Source of the DNA: Phyllobacterium pellucidum
GTDB lineage: Bacteria; Pseudomonadota; Alphaproteobacteria; Rhizobiales; Rhizobiaceae
Direction of reading: 5' to 3'
Length of the DNA: 64,000 nt
Assembly (NCBI RefSeq): GCF_013327855.1
Contig: NZ_JABUMX010000001.1
Coordinates: forward strand, 434,001 to 498,000
This document shows, one piece after another, positions 45,555-55,729 of this stretch. The position numbers and the translations under genes are program-made. Positions within the stretch are counted from its first letter, which is position 1. Each line of letters starts with the position of its first letter. The notes under the pieces were generated by a model, which saw nothing but the letters and a program-made list of their open reading frames with translations, was not told the DNA's origin and ran no database searches.

Positions 45555-45624
45555 TCTCGTTCATATCCTCGATATGCCGCGCCGCCGGCAATAAGCCGCG
45601 TCGTCGCCTCTGCCAAATAAGGGA

Positions 45625-46203
45625 TCAGATGTTGCGACTACCCGGTTTAACGGGCGGAATTGCGGCAAGTTCCGGCGGAAGTTTATCCGCGGGATAGGCA
45701 GGCACTTCATACTCGGCCAAAGCAACCAGCGGCACGCCGACATCGCTCTTGCCGGCGGAACGGTCGATGATGCAGGCCGCCGCCAACACGTCTGCACCGA
45801 GCTCCTTCAGGCACGACACCGTCTCGCGGATCGAAAGCCCTGTCGTTACGATGTCCTCCACGATAACCACCCGCGCGCCTTTGGCGATGTCGAACCGGCG
45901 CAGCTTGAATATGCCGTTTTCGCGCTCGACCCAGATCGCCGGAACACCGAGATGGCGGGAGGTTTCGTAGGCCGGGATGATACCACCAATGGCCGGCCCG
46001 ACCACATAGTCAATTTGGCCAAGCCCTGCCGCCTTGATCTTCTCGGCGAGGGCACTACAGACGCGCTCGGTCTTGTCCGCATGCATGAAAACCCGCGCCT
46101 TCTGCAGGAAGATCGGACTGCGCAGGCCCGACGTCAAAATGAAATGACCTTCGAGTATCGCGCCCGCATCACGGAATACATCCAGAACTTCGCTCGTGTT
46201 CAT
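45625..46203 (-). CDS. pyrE: Orotate phosphoribosyltransferase
   Basis: 192 residues. Makes OMP from orotate and PRPP. The PRPP site is [13 protein letters not shown]; the N-terminal [12 protein letters not shown] is typical. ATG 46203 begins [10 protein letters not shown]; codons upstream to 46218 are not conserved-looking. Follows rsh by 21 bases. Confidence 0.95.
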   Translation of the reverse strand: MNTSEVLDVFRDAGAILEGHFILTSGLRSPIFLQKARVFMHADKTERVCSALAEKIKAAGLGQIDYVVGPAIGGIIPAYETSRHLGVPAIWVERENGIFKLRRFDIAKGARVVIVEDIVTTGLSIRETVSCLKELGADVLAAACIIDRSAGKSDVGVPLVALAEYEVPAYPADKLPPELAAIPPVKPGSRNI

Positions 46204-46224
46204 CTTTCCCTCAATCAATTCCTG

Positions 46225-48441
46225 CTAGCCATTGACGCGCTGCGCATCGCTGACACATTTGCTCTCTTTAAGTTTCGACAATATCCGGTTCAAATGCTTG
46301 AGGTTCCACACTTCAAGATCGACGATCATCTGGGTAAAGTCGGGCGCGGTGCGAACCATCGAGAGATTGTGAATATTGGTCTCGTTCTCGGCGATAATCT
46401 GCGCGATCTCGGCGAGCGAGCCGGGTGCATTGATGGCCGATATGCTGATACGGGCCGGAAACCGATCGCGGCTGTTATCGTCGATGTCCCAACGGACGTC
46501 GATCCAGCGCTCCGGCTGATCGTCATAGGCCATCAGCGCCGAAGACTGGATCGGGTAGATGGTCATGCCCGCGCCAGGTTGCAGGATGCCGACGATGCGG
46601 TCGCCCGGCACTGCGCCCTCCGGCGAGAAGTGCACCGGCATGTCCGGGCTTGCGCCGCGGATCGGCAATGCATTGGGACCGCCGGGCGTCATGCCCTCGG
46701 CTTCCGCGCCCTCCGGCATTTTGAAGATCATGCCGGACGTATTGCGGAAATTGACCCAGCCCTCCTCGCGTTCGGCAGCGGGTTTCGGCTTGGAGTCCTG
46801 ATATTCGGGATAGACCGCCTTCATCACATCCGACGACGGCAGTTCGCCGCGCCCGACGGCGGCAAGCACATCGTCGAGTTCCTTGCGTGCGAGGCGTTGC
46901 AGCCCCTTCTTCAGTTCGTCGCGCGAATAGACCTTCCCTGCCCGCTCGAAGGCGCGCTCGAGGATCTGCGTGCCGAGGCCAGAATATTGTTTGCGGACGG
47001 CGATGCGCGTGGCGCGGCGGATGGCCGCCCGCGCCTTGCCGGTAACGACGATCGATTCCCAGGCGGCCGGCGGCGTCTGCGCCTTGGAGCGTATGATCTC
47101 CACTTCGTCGCCATTGTGGAGTTCGGTCATGAGCGGCATGATGCGACCGTTCACCTTTGCCCCGACGCAACTGTCACCGATATTGGTGTGGACCGCATAG
47201 GCAAAGTCGATGGGGGTCGCGCCGCGCGGCAAGGCAATCAGCCGGCCCTTCGGCGTGAAGCAGAAGACCTGATCCTGGAAAAGCTCGAGCTTGGTGTGTT
47301 CGAGAAATTCTTCAGGATTGTCACCCTCGGCAAGCGCCTCGATGGTCTGGCGCAGCCAGGCATAGGCGTTTGTCTCGGTCGAAATCACATGCGGGTTCTG
47401 GGCGCTGCCGCGATCCTTGTAGATCGAGTGCGCCGCAACGCCATATTCGGCGATGTCGTTCATCTCGCGGGTGCGTATCTGCAATTCGACACGCTGGCGC
47501 GAGGGCCCGACGATGGTGGTATGGATCGAGCGGTAGTCGTTCTGCTTCGGGGTCGAGATGTAATCCTTGAAGCGGCCAGGCACCATCGACCAGGTGGTGT
47601 GGATTATGCCAAGCGCGTTGTAGCAATCGGCGACGGTATCGACGACGACGCGAAAGCCGAAGATATCCGACAGTTGCTCGAAAGACAGGCCCTTGCTTTC
47701 CATCTTGCGAAACACAGACCACGCCTTCTTCTGGCGGCTTTTGACGCTGGCCTTGATGCCATGCTTGGCAAAGAGGTTGGAGAGGTCGGTCTCGATCTGC
47801 TTCAACGTCGCGCGGTTCTTCTCCATAAGTTCCGCGAGCCGGTTGGTGACGGCGTTGAAGGCCTCGGGATTGATGTAGCGGAAGGCGAGCTGCTCCAGCT
47901 CCTCGCGCATATCCTGCATGCCCATGCGACCGGCGAGCGGCGCATAGATATCCATCGTCTCCTCGGAAATGCGCAGCCGCTTGTCTTCCGGCACGTGATG
48001 CAGCGTGCGCATATTGTGCAGGCGATCAGCGAGCTTGACGAGGAGGACGCGCACGTCGTCGGAGATCGCAAGGAGAAGCTTGCGCAGGTTCTCCGCCTGC
48101 ACCGCCTTTTTCGAGACAAGATCGAGTTTCTTGAGCTTGGTCAGTCCTTCGACGAGCTTGCCTATATCCGGACCGAACAGCGTGTCGATCTCCTGGCGGG
48201 TCGCGGACGTATCTTCGATCGTGTCGTGCAGCAGGGCGATGGCGATCGTCGCCTCGTCGAGATGCATGTCGGTGAGAATCGCCGCGACTTCCAGGGGATG
48301 CGAGAAATAGGGATCGCCCGACGCGCGCTTCTGGTGGCCGTGCTTCTGCATGGCGTAGACATAAGCTTTGTTCAGAAGCGCTTCATTGACGTCAGGCTTG
48401 TAACGCTGGACACGCTCGACAAGCTCATACTGACGCATCAT
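46225..48441 (-). CDS. rsh: Bifunctional (p)ppGpp synthetase/hydrolase
   Basis: 738-residue RelA/SpoT homolog, normally the only long one in Hyphomicrobiales. HD hydrolase domain (HDTIEDT near 75-81), then the synthetase domain (FGFRVVVDTVADCYNALGIIH, YRSIHTTI), TGS domain (FCFTPKGRLIALPRGATPIDFAYAVH), and a C-terminal ACT domain. Start is ATG 48441 or the next codon; both follow GAGG. Controls the stringent response. Confidence 0.96.
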   Translation of the reverse strand: MMRQYELVERVQRYKPDVNEALLNKAYVYAMQKHGHQKRASGDPYFSHPLEVAAILTDMHLDEATIAIALLHDTIEDTSATRQEIDTLFGPDIGKLVEGLTKLKKLDLVSKKAVQAENLRKLLLAISDDVRVLLVKLADRLHNMRTLHHVPEDKRLRISEETMDIYAPLAGRMGMQDMREELEQLAFRYINPEAFNAVTNRLAELMEKNRATLKQIETDLSNLFAKHGIKASVKSRQKKAWSVFRKMESKGLSFEQLSDIFGFRVVVDTVADCYNALGIIHTTWSMVPGRFKDYISTPKQNDYRSIHTTIVGPSRQRVELQIRTREMNDIAEYGVAAHSIYKDRGSAQNPHVISTETNAYAWLRQTIEALAEGDNPEEFLEHTKLELFQDQVFCFTPKGRLIALPRGATPIDFAYAVHTNIGDSCVGAKVNGRIMPLMTELHNGDEVEIIRSKAQTPPAAWESIVVTGKARAAIRRATRIAVRKQYSGLGTQILERAFERAGKVYSRDELKKGLQRLARKELDDVLAAVGRGELPSSDVMKAVYPEYQDSKPKPAAEREEGWVNFRNTSGMIFKMPEGAEAEGMTPGGPNALPIRGASPDMPVHFSPEGAVPGDRIVGILQPGAGMTIYPIQSSALMAYDDQPERWIDVRWDIDDNSRDRFPARISISAINAPGSLAEIAQIIAENETNIHNLSMVRTAPDFTQMIVDLEVWNLKHLNRILSKLKESKCVSDAQRVNG

Positions 48442-48520
48442 GGACGAAGACCTCACACACAGAATTGGCCGAACACGAAATTGTTATGGCGACTATATGG
48501 TATTGCACCACGGGAGCCGC

Positions 48521-48553
48521 AAAAATAATGCGCCGCAGAAAGCTGCGACGCAT
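48521..48553 (-). terminator. Intrinsic terminator after rpoZ
   Basis: On the minus strand an 11-base stem (ATGCGTCGCAG/CTGCGGCGCAT, one T-G pair) with a CTTT loop is followed by TATTTTT. It lies 46 bases after the rpoZ stop and 80 bases before the rsh start. It should end most rpoZ transcripts, leaving rsh to a promoter of its own. Confidence 0.75.
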
Positions 48554-48598
48554 CAAAAGCCTTGCCGGCCGCTACCGCGCCGGGGCGCGACATTTGAC

Positions 48599-49003
48599 TT
48601 AGTAGTCGTCGCTCTTTTCCGGGGCCACGAGACCCTCGATTCCGGCCAGCAGTTCCTCTTCCGACATGGAGTCGAAGGATACATTGTCTTCGGCTTCGCT
48701 GTCGGCATCGACATCGGCTGCCACATTGTCGCCGGCAGTCACCTGCGGTACCGCAACCGCTTCGGGCTCGTCCACTTCGACATGCTTTTGCAGGGAATGG
48801 ATCAGATCTTCCTTCAGATCGCCCGGCGAAAGGGTCTCATCGGCGATTTCACGCAGGGCTACCACGGGATTCTTATCGTTGTCGCGATCGATCGTGATCG
48901 CTGCGCCCTGGGAAATCAGGCGCGCGCGGTGACTGGCGAGGAGAACGAGTTCGAACCGGTTCTCAACCTTGTCAACGCAATCTTCAACAGTGACACGGGC
49001 CAT
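48599..49003 (-). CDS. rpoZ: RNA polymerase omega subunit
   Basis: 134 residues. The N-terminal [21 protein letters not shown] and ARLISQG are the omega core, followed by [13 protein letters not shown]. An acidic tail of about 60 residues, longer than in E. coli, ends in EKSDDY. Helps RNA polymerase assembly and ppGpp response, next to rsh. Confidence 0.96.
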   Translation of the reverse strand: MARVTVEDCVDKVENRFELVLLASHRARLISQGAAITIDRDNDKNPVVALREIADETLSPGDLKEDLIHSLQKHVEVDEPEAVAVPQVTAGDNVAADVDADSEAEDNVSFDSMSEEELLAGIEGLVAPEKSDDY

Positions 49004-49302
49004 AAACTGCCCCTTTCATTTTTCTCTGAATTAGCGGATTGCTCCGCACATAACGCGGATGAACGCAAAAAACAAGCAAAAGCCACCGATGCATATTGAC
49101 GCTTTCGCGCAATTTACAGCTTCGCGCCGTGGGCCAATCACCGCATATCGGCGGAAACCTCGACAAAATATCAACGAACCTATTGGCTTTTGCCTCGACC
49201 CGACGTACTAAATATCCTACTTTCGTATTAAGTTCAGATCGGGCTCTATTATAAGCAAGCTGATTTGAAGTTAAGCTTAGATTTTTGAAATGGAACGTTA
49301 TT

Positions 49303-49875
49303 ATGTTTGATCCACGAGAAAAGATCGTCTTGTTCATTGACGGTGCAAATCTCTACGCGGCTTCCAAGGTACTCGGCTTCGATATAGATTATCGCAAGCT
49401 GCTCGCTGCTTTCCACAAGCGCGGCTACCTGCTTCGTGCGTATTACTACACTGCACTGGTTGAGGATCAGGAATATTCTTCGATCCGTCCGCTGATCGAT
49501 TGGCTCGACTACAACGGATATAAGGTTGTAACCAAGCCGGCGAAGGAATTCACCGACTCTGCGGGCCGCCGCAAGATCAAGGGCAATATGGACATCGAAC
49601 TTGCCGTCGATGCCATGCAGCTGACGGACACGGTAGACCATTTCGTCATCTTCTCCGGCGATGGCGACTTCCGCTCGCTCGTCGAAGCGCTGCAGCGCAA
49701 GGGCCGCAAGGTCAGCGTCGTATCGACGCTCTCGACGCAGCCGCCGATGATCTCCGACGAACTGCGCCGCCAGGCCGATCACTTCATCGACCTCGTGTCG
49801 CTGCGTGCAGAAATCGGCCGCGAGCCTTCCGAACGGACACCACGCCGCGTCGAAGAAGAACAGGTCGATTATTGA
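49303..49875 (+). CDS. NYN-domain (LabA-like) protein
   Basis: 190-residue PIN-like NYN-domain protein, a putative RNase. Acidic residues sit in LFIDGANLYAA, GNMDIELAVDAM and FSGDGDFRSLVEAL, the standard metal site. C-terminus is charged. ATG 49303 is used; upstream codons are AT-rich non-coding. The 299 bases before it hold divergent promoters for rpoZ and this gene but no clear element. The next gene overlaps its stop. Confidence 0.87.
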   Translation: MFDPREKIVLFIDGANLYAASKVLGFDIDYRKLLAAFHKRGYLLRAYYYTALVEDQEYSSIRPLIDWLDYNGYKVVTKPAKEFTDSAGRRKIKGNMDIELAVDAMQLTDTVDHFVIFSGDGDFRSLVEALQRKGRKVSVVSTLSTQPPMISDELRRQADHFIDLVSLRAEIGREPSERTPRRVEEEQVDY

Positions 49876-50540
49876 TCGCAGAATTGACGGGTCCGGAGCC
49901 TTCTCCGGACTGCCCTATTTGCACGCGTCTGCATGATTTCATCGCCGCTTGGCGGGACAAGGAACCGGGGTGGCACAACGCGCCCGTTCCGACGTTCCTG
50001 CCGGCCGGTGGTGCTCAATCCGTTCGTCTGCTTATCATCGGCCTGGCGCCTGGCCTGCGCGGCGCCAATCGTACCGGCCGGCCGTTCACGGGCGACTATG
50101 CCGGTGATCTTCTTTATGGAACGCTGAGCGAGTTCGGTTTTTCCCGCGGCACCTTTGCGGCGCGGCCGGACGATGGATTGCAGCTGATCGATACCGCCAT
50201 CACCAATGCGGTGCGATGCGTTCCGCCGGAGAACAAGCCCGTCGGCGGCGAGATCAGCAATTGCCGCCGCTTCCTGACACCGACCATCGAACAATTTGCC
50301 GGTCTGCGCGCCATAGTGACGCTCGGCACCATTGCGCACCAATCGACAATTCGTGCGCTGAAGCAGCCGGTATCTGCCTATCCATTCAGCCATGGCGGCA
50401 GAGCCGAGATTGGCAATGTCCGGATTTTCTCGAGCTATCATTGCTCGCGCTACAACACCAACACCGGCCGCCTGACCGAAGCCATGTTCAAGAGCGTGTT
50501 CGCCGAGGTGCGAAAACACCTCGACGCCATCGCTGCCTAG
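49872..50540 (+). CDS. Uracil-DNA glycosylase, family 5 (UDGb)
   Basis: 222 residues. Motif A is LAPGLRGANRTGRPFTGD, the family 5 form that has no Asp/Asn base-activating residue in this place. C-terminal motif is SYHCSRYNTNTG. Fe-S cysteines are CPICTRL, CVPP and NCRR. Removes uracil and other deaminated bases. TTG 49872 overlaps the upstream TGA (TTGA), which suggests coupling. Confidence 0.87.
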   Translation: MIAELTGPEPSPDCPICTRLHDFIAAWRDKEPGWHNAPVPTFLPAGGAQSVRLLIIGLAPGLRGANRTGRPFTGDYAGDLLYGTLSEFGFSRGTFAARPDDGLQLIDTAITNAVRCVPPENKPVGGEISNCRRFLTPTIEQFAGLRAIVTLGTIAHQSTIRALKQPVSAYPFSHGGRAEIGNVRIFSSYHCSRYNTNTGRLTEAMFKSVFAEVRKHLDAIAA

Positions 50541-50553
50541 CCTGATTGGGGAA

Positions 50554-50880
50554 TCACCCCTTCGGCAGGTAGGGGATGCTCCCGGCAAGATCCGTATCGT
50601 CGATGATGCGGAAGCGGCTCTCGCTGCCTGACTGCCGCGCACTCGCATAGGGCGCATATTCCGGATCGCTGGCGAAGGCTTCGGCCGCCTCGGTCGAAGG
50701 AAACTCGATGATAGCAATCAACGTCGTGTCGAGCGGCTTTCCCTCCAGCAAGGTAATATTGCCGCTGCGCGACAGATACTTGCCGCCGTGCTTGTGCGCT
50801 ATGTCATGCACCGCCGCCGCGTATTTCGGTATCCATTTATCGTCCGTCACCTTCACGTCAGCAATCAGGTAAGCCGTCAT
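50554..50880 (-). CDS. DUF1330-family protein
   Basis: 108-residue ferredoxin-like alpha/beta barrel protein. The pattern AYLIADVKVTDDKWIPKYA at the start and TLIAIIEFPSTEAAEAFASDPEYAP in the middle define the family. No known function. Convergent with the glycosylase gene (13-base gap). Confidence 0.87.
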   Translation of the reverse strand: MTAYLIADVKVTDDKWIPKYAAAVHDIAHKHGGKYLSRSGNITLLEGKPLDTTLIAIIEFPSTEAAEAFASDPEYAPYASARQSGSESRFRIIDDTDLAGSIPYLPKG

Positions 50881-50937
50881 CCTCCGTCTCCCTAGAGTCG
50901 GCTGTTAAGGTGCCCGTGGCAAGCTTAGCACAGTCGA

Positions 50938-51705
50938 CTAGATCGCTGTAAATCCATTGTCGACGAAGAGATGCGTACCGGTGATGAAGGAGGATTCGTC
51001 GCTGGCAAGAAACAGCGCCGCGCGCGCCACCTCCTCCGGCTCGCCGATCCGGCCCTGCGCCGCCTGCATGGCCGCGTCCGATACATCGACGCCGCGCTTT
51101 TGCAATTCATCCACCTCGCGCAAGCCGTGCGGGGTGCGGATGAAACCGGGGCAAACCGCATTGCAGCGGATGTTGCGGTCGCGAAACTCGACGGCGATCG
51201 CGCGAGCGAACATGTGGCACGCGCCCTTGGTGGTGTCGTAGAGCACTTCCATCGGGGTTGCGGCAACCGCCGAAATCGACGAGGTGCAGACGATCGAGCC
51301 GCCGCCGGCCTCGATCATGTGAGGGATTACTGCCCTCGTCATCAGATACATCGAGCGCACGTTGACCGCATGCAGCCAATCCCATTCCTCGAGCGTCGTT
51401 TCGAGGAACGGCTTGATGACGATTGTGCCGGCGTGATTGAACAATACGGTAACCGGGCCGAAGTGCTCGAACGTGGCTTCAACGGCCCTGTTTACCTGAG
51501 CCTCATCCGAGACATCGGCAACGAAGTAGGCGGCCTCGCCGCCCGCCGCACTGATCTCGGCAACGGTTGCAGCAGCTGCCGCCTCGTTGCGGTCGACGAT
51601 GGCCACTTTTGCGCCCTCGGCGGCGAAGAGCTTCGACGCCGCTCCCCCCATTCCCGTGGCGCCGCCGGATATGATCGCCACCTTGTCCTGAAGCCTGCAC
51701 GTCAT
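50938..51705 (-). CDS. SDR-family oxidoreductase
   Basis: 255 residues. Cofactor motif GGATGMGG (one Gly-Met in place of Gly-Ile), NHAG at the centre, catalytic Tyr-x3-Lys as YDTTK. Ends in FVDNGFTAI. Substrate unknown. ATG 51705 has GGGGGAGA upstream. It is divergent from purL across 184 bases and 57 bases upstream of the DUF1330 gene on the same strand. Confidence 0.85.
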   Translation of the reverse strand: MTCRLQDKVAIISGGATGMGGAASKLFAAEGAKVAIVDRNEAAAAATVAEISAAGGEAAYFVADVSDEAQVNRAVEATFEHFGPVTVLFNHAGTIVIKPFLETTLEEWDWLHAVNVRSMYLMTRAVIPHMIEAGGGSIVCTSSISAVAATPMEVLYDTTKGACHMFARAIAVEFRDRNIRCNAVCPGFIRTPHGLREVDELQKRGVDVSDAAMQAAQGRIGEPEEVARAALFLASDESSFITGTHLFVDNGFTAI

Positions 51706-51889
51706 GCCTGTCTCCCCCATGAAATGATCCGACATGACGTTACGCGCGCCCCCTCTCCCGAACAAGAGCAGGTCGTTTCGGGCATGCCGGGGCTTTGTCG
51801 ATTTGGGCTATTTTCCTGTCGCGCGACCGCACTACATAGGTTAAAGAGTGGCCGAAAGCCGCCCCCTCGCCAAGGATGCTCCAGAACCC

Positions 51890-54121
51890 ATGACAAATCC
51901 CGATACCCGCCCGATTACACCGGAACTCGTTGCCTCGCACGGGCTGAAGCCGGATGAATACCAGCGTATTCTCGATCTGATCGGACGCGAGCCGACATTT
52001 ACGGAGCTCGGCATCTTTTCCGCCATGTGGAACGAGCACTGCTCGTACAAGTCTTCCAAGAAGTGGCTGCGCACCCTGCCGACCACCGGACCGCAGGTCA
52101 TCCAGGGCCCTGGCGAAAACGCCGGCGTGGTCGATATCGGCGACGGCGAATGCGTGGTCTTCAAGATGGAGAGCCACAATCACCCCTCCTATATCGAGCC
52201 CTACCAGGGCGCTGCGACCGGCGTCGGCGGCATATTGCGCGACGTGTTCACCATGGGCGCCCGGCCGATTGCGGCGATGAATGCGCTGCGCTTCGGCGAC
52301 CCGGCCCATCCGAAGACCCGCCACCTCGTTTCCGGCGTCGTCGAGGGTGTCGGCGGCTACGGCAATTCGTTCGGCGTTCCGACGGTCGGGGGCGAGGTCA
52401 ATTTCGACGCTCGCTATAATGGCAATATCCTCGTCAACGCCTTTGCGGCCGGCCTCGCCAGGACCGATGCGATTTTCTATTCGAAGGCAGAGGGCGTCGG
52501 CCTGCCCGTCGTCTATCTCGGCGCCAAGACGGGCCGCGACGGCGTCGGCGGCGCGACCATGGCCTCGGCGGAATTCGATGAATCGATCGACGAAAAGCGC
52601 CCGACCGTTCAGGTGGGCGATCCGTTTACGGAAAAGTGCCTTCTCGAAGCATCGCTTGAACTGATGGCCTCCGGCGCCGTCATCGCAATCCAGGATATGG
52701 GCGCGGCCGGTCTGACCTGCTCGGCTGTTGAAATGGGCGCCAAGGGCGATCTCGGCATCGAGCTCAATCTCGACAGCGTTCCCGTGCGCGAAGAGCGCAT
52801 GACCGCCTATGAGATGATGCTCTCCGAAAGCCAGGAGCGCATGCTCATGGTGCTGCGCCCGGAAAAGGAAGAGGAAGCCGAAGCGATCTTCCGCAAATGG
52901 GGCCTCGACTTTGCCATTGTCGGTTACACAACGGACGATCTGCGGTTCCGTGTGCTGCATGGCGGACATGAAGTCGCCAACCTTCCGATCAAGGACCTTG
53001 GCGACCAGGCGCCGGAATATGACCGCCCGTGGATGGAACCCGGCAAGCATGCACCGCTGCCAGCCGCCAATGTGCCGGAAGTCGCAGACTATGGCGCAGC
53101 GCTGCTGCAGTTGGTCGGCTCCCCCGATCTTTCGTCGCGGCGCTGGGTCTACGAGCAATATGATACGCTGATTCAGGGTAATTCCCTGCAGGTTCCCGGC
53201 GGCGATGCCGGCGTTGTCCGTGTCGATGGCAATAGAAGCAAGGCGCTCGCTTTTTCTTCCGACGTGACGCCCCGCTATGTGGAGGCCGATCCTTACGAGG
53301 GCGGCAAGCAGGCAGTGGCCGAATGCTGGCGCAATCTCACCGCTGTCGGTGCCGAACCCCTGGCCGCCACCGACAACCTCAATTTCGGCAATCCGGAGCG
53401 GCCGGAGATCATGGGCCAGCTGGTCAAGGCGATCGGCGGTATCGGCGAGGCCTGCCGGGCCCTCTCCTTCCCGATCGTTTCAGGCAATGTCTCGCTCTAT
53501 AATGAAACCAACGGCCAGGGCATCCTGCCGACGCCGACCATAGCCGGCGTAGGGCTCATTCCAGATTGGACCAAGACCACCAAGGTCGGCGGCATGAAGG
53601 ATGGCGACGTGCTGATCCTGCTCGGCGTCGACGGCACGCATCTCGGACAATCGATCTACCTGCGCGATCTGCATGGCCGCGCCGACGGTCCGGCGCCAGC
53701 AGTCGATCTCGGCGTCGAAAAGCGCAACGGCAATTTCGTCCGCTCGGCGATCCGCAACGGCCAGTTAACCGCTTGCCACGATCTGTCGGACGGCGGGCTT
53801 GCCATCGCATTGGCTGAAATGTGCATGGCCTCCGGCAAGGGTGCGACGGTCGAGATCGGCGAAGGCGCGCCGCATGCCTTGCTGTTCGGCGAAGATCAGT
53901 CCCGTTACGTCGTTGCAGTGGCCCCGGATGCGGCAAACATGATCACGCTCAACGCCGAGGGTTCCGGTCTCCCGTTCCGCAAGCTTGGGACAGTTGGCGG
54001 CAACGCATTGACGATCGGCGGTCTGCTCTCCATATCTGTGTCAGACCTGACACAAGCACACGAATCGTGGTTCCCTGACTATATGAGCGGTCACGTGGAC
54101 GATAAGAATCAGGCCGCTTGA
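51890..54121 (+). CDS. purL: Phosphoribosylformylglycinamidine synthase subunit PurL
   Basis: 743-residue small-type PurL, which works with separate PurQ and PurS (not in the window). Motifs [33 protein letters not shown] with the catalytic His, [15 protein letters not shown] and the C-terminal ATP-grasp-like domain are complete. Start ATG 51890 matches the usual length; GTG 51848 would add 14 residues. Confidence 0.96.
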   Translation: MTNPDTRPITPELVASHGLKPDEYQRILDLIGREPTFTELGIFSAMWNEHCSYKSSKKWLRTLPTTGPQVIQGPGENAGVVDIGDGECVVFKMESHNHPSYIEPYQGAATGVGGILRDVFTMGARPIAAMNALRFGDPAHPKTRHLVSGVVEGVGGYGNSFGVPTVGGEVNFDARYNGNILVNAFAAGLARTDAIFYSKAEGVGLPVVYLGAKTGRDGVGGATMASAEFDESIDEKRPTVQVGDPFTEKCLLEASLELMASGAVIAIQDMGAAGLTCSAVEMGAKGDLGIELNLDSVPVREERMTAYEMMLSESQERMLMVLRPEKEEEAEAIFRKWGLDFAIVGYTTDDLRFRVLHGGHEVANLPIKDLGDQAPEYDRPWMEPGKHAPLPAANVPEVADYGAALLQLVGSPDLSSRRWVYEQYDTLIQGNSLQVPGGDAGVVRVDGNRSKALAFSSDVTPRYVEADPYEGGKQAVAECWRNLTAVGAEPLAATDNLNFGNPERPEIMGQLVKAIGGIGEACRALSFPIVSGNVSLYNETNGQGILPTPTIAGVGLIPDWTKTTKVGGMKDGDVLILLGVDGTHLGQSIYLRDLHGRADGPAPAVDLGVEKRNGNFVRSAIRNGQLTACHDLSDGGLAIALAEMCMASGKGATVEIGEGAPHALLFGEDQSRYVVAVAPDAANMITLNAEGSGLPFRKLGTVGGNALTIGGLLSISVSDLTQAHESWFPDYMSGHVDDKNQAA

Positions 54122-54133
54122 GGAGAGAACAGC

Positions 54134-54367
54134 ATGGCAATGGATGCACGCGACATCGAGAAAATGATTCGAGACGCCATTCCGGATGCAAAAGTGACGA
54201 TCCGCGATCTCGCGGGTGACGGCGATCACTATGCTGCCGAGGTTGTCGCGGAAAGTTTTCGCGGCAAGTCGCGCGTGCAGCAGCACCAGATGGTTTACGA
54301 CGCATTGAAAGGCAATATGGGGGGCGTACTGCACGCCCTCGCCCTGCAGACGAGCGCCCCGGACTAA
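54134..54367 (+). CDS. bolA: BolA-family protein (BolA2/IbaG type)
   Basis: 77 residues. Conserved H in DGDHYAAEVVAESF and RVQQHQMVYDALKG near the C-terminus. Such proteins pair with CGFS monothiol glutaredoxins to hold a 2Fe-2S cluster; grxD lies 0.9 kb downstream. Starts 12 bases after purL. Its stop overlaps the convergent gene (CTAA). Confidence 0.93.
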   Translation: MAMDARDIEKMIRDAIPDAKVTIRDLAGDGDHYAAEVVAESFRGKSRVQQHQMVYDALKGNMGGVLHALALQTSAPD

Positions 54368-55191
54368 GACTTTTCGTACACTGCCAGAATCGGTCCCACC
54401 GGATCGGTTCCTCCAAGCAACACCTTCCGGTCGTTTGACAGGGCAGAAATCATCCCGTCGAAGAACAGAGCGTTGGCGCAGCCAAGCTCATCCCTGAAAA
54501 GGCGCGCGAAGCGGCCGAGACTGACCGGTTCCGTGGAAATAGCCAGTACGATCGTATTCGGATCGCGGACACCGACGCCATTGCGGACATAGCGCGACGT
54601 GCCGTTCGGTTCGAAGCGCGGGTGCACCTTCCCGTCGATGACGAGCATGGGCCCTGATTGCGTGGCAATGCGAACATCAGGGGCTGCCTTCCCGTAGGCT
54701 TCGGTCGAAACAACGCCGGCCGTGCCATCTTTTGCGACGAAGAACACGCCGTTGGGTTTCATGTAGAAATTGCCTGGAGCCTCTCCAGTGTTGAGAGGCG
54801 CAATCGCTTTCCCTTCCTCGACGTAAAGGCCAACCGGCCTCATGTCGGGCTCGTACATCCCGGCATTCATTGAGAGAACGAGCTTCGCCGCGGCCGGTTG
54901 TCCCGCCATGAATGATGCGAGCGAGCCATAGGGCTTGCCATCCGCACCATCGAGGCCACGCCGGACCTCGTAGGAGCGCAGATCAACTTCGCAGACGATG
55001 TTGCCGCTGCCCTCGAAGTCGACAGTGCGGCAAGGGGCCGGCAGGTCCTTGCGGTCAAAAGGAAGCGAAACCATAGTACCTCCTGACGCTCCGGTCGCCG
55101 GCCGCAATTGCCCAAGTTGGGCAAATAATCCCGCCGCGATTGCGGCAAGAAGCACGCCGGCAGCGATGATGATACGATATGACACCCTCAC
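54364..55191 (-). CDS. Phosphodiester glycosidase-like exported protein (DUF2233/NAGPA domain)
   Basis: 275 residues. N-terminal hydrophobic anchor (residues 5-27). The domain holds VLSMNAGMYEPDMRPVGLYVE, FYMKPNGVFF and SGPMLVIDGKVHPRF, the pattern of the NAGPA family that cleaves GlcNAc-1-phosphodiester bonds. It is probably periplasmic; substrate unknown. It lies on the opposite strand between bolA and grxD and breaks their usual adjacency. Confidence 0.8.
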   Translation of the reverse strand: MRVSYRIIIAAGVLLAAIAAGLFAQLGQLRPATGASGGTMVSLPFDRKDLPAPCRTVDFEGSGNIVCEVDLRSYEVRRGLDGADGKPYGSLASFMAGQPAAAKLVLSMNAGMYEPDMRPVGLYVEEGKAIAPLNTGEAPGNFYMKPNGVFFVAKDGTAGVVSTEAYGKAAPDVRIATQSGPMLVIDGKVHPRFEPNGTSRYVRNGVGVRDPNTIVLAISTEPVSLGRFARLFRDELGCANALFFDGMISALSNDRKVLLGGTDPVGPILAVYEKS

Positions 55192-55292
55192 CAGCCTTGT
55201 TTTGACTAAATTGAAGCGCTATCTGTAAACAACGAAAACAATTGAACCATGAAATGACGATTCGTCACATCTTGGGGTGAAAGGTTGCCGAA

Positions 55293-55625
55293 ATGAGCGG
55301 TATCAATGAATTCATCGACAGTGAGGTCAAGAGCAACGATGTCGTTCTCTTCATGAAGGGCACGCCCGGCTTTCCGCAATGCGGCTTTTCCGGCCAGGTC
55401 GTGCAGATTCTCGACTATATCGGCGTCGACTATAAGGGTGTGAATGTTCTTTCATCCAACGAACTGCGCCAAGGCATCAAGGACTATTCCAACTGGCCGA
55501 CCATTCCGCAGCTTTATGTGAAGGGTGAATTTGTCGGCGGTTGCGACATCATCCGCGAAATGTTCCAGGCAGGCGAGTTGCAAAACCTCCTCAGCGAAAA
55601 GGGCGTCGCTACCAAGGCCGCCTGA
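55293..55625 (+). CDS. grxD: Monothiol glutaredoxin (Grx4 type)
   Basis: 110 residues. The CGFS active site lies in [14 protein letters not shown], with FMKGTPGFP before it and [20 protein letters not shown] after. Carries a 2Fe-2S cluster with glutathione, and with BolA regulates iron-sulfur supply. The next gene, an MFS pump, follows after 104 bases. Confidence 0.95.
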   Translation: MSGINEFIDSEVKSNDVVLFMKGTPGFPQCGFSGQVVQILDYIGVDYKGVNVLSSNELRQGIKDYSNWPTIPQLYVKGEFVGGCDIIREMFQAGELQNLLSEKGVATKAA

Positions 55626-55729
55626 TTACGCAATAGTTCCAATCGGTTCCGGGATTGCCCGGTACCTTGTTTCGAAAGGCGTCGGCCGCTCCGACGCCTT
55701 TGTCTTTGTTGATATTTGCAGGTTTGATC

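Noticed and set aside
45952..48528. 858-codon plus-strand frame over rsh and pyrE
   Set aside because: Antisense to conserved rsh; no domain, high Arg/His/Leu content.
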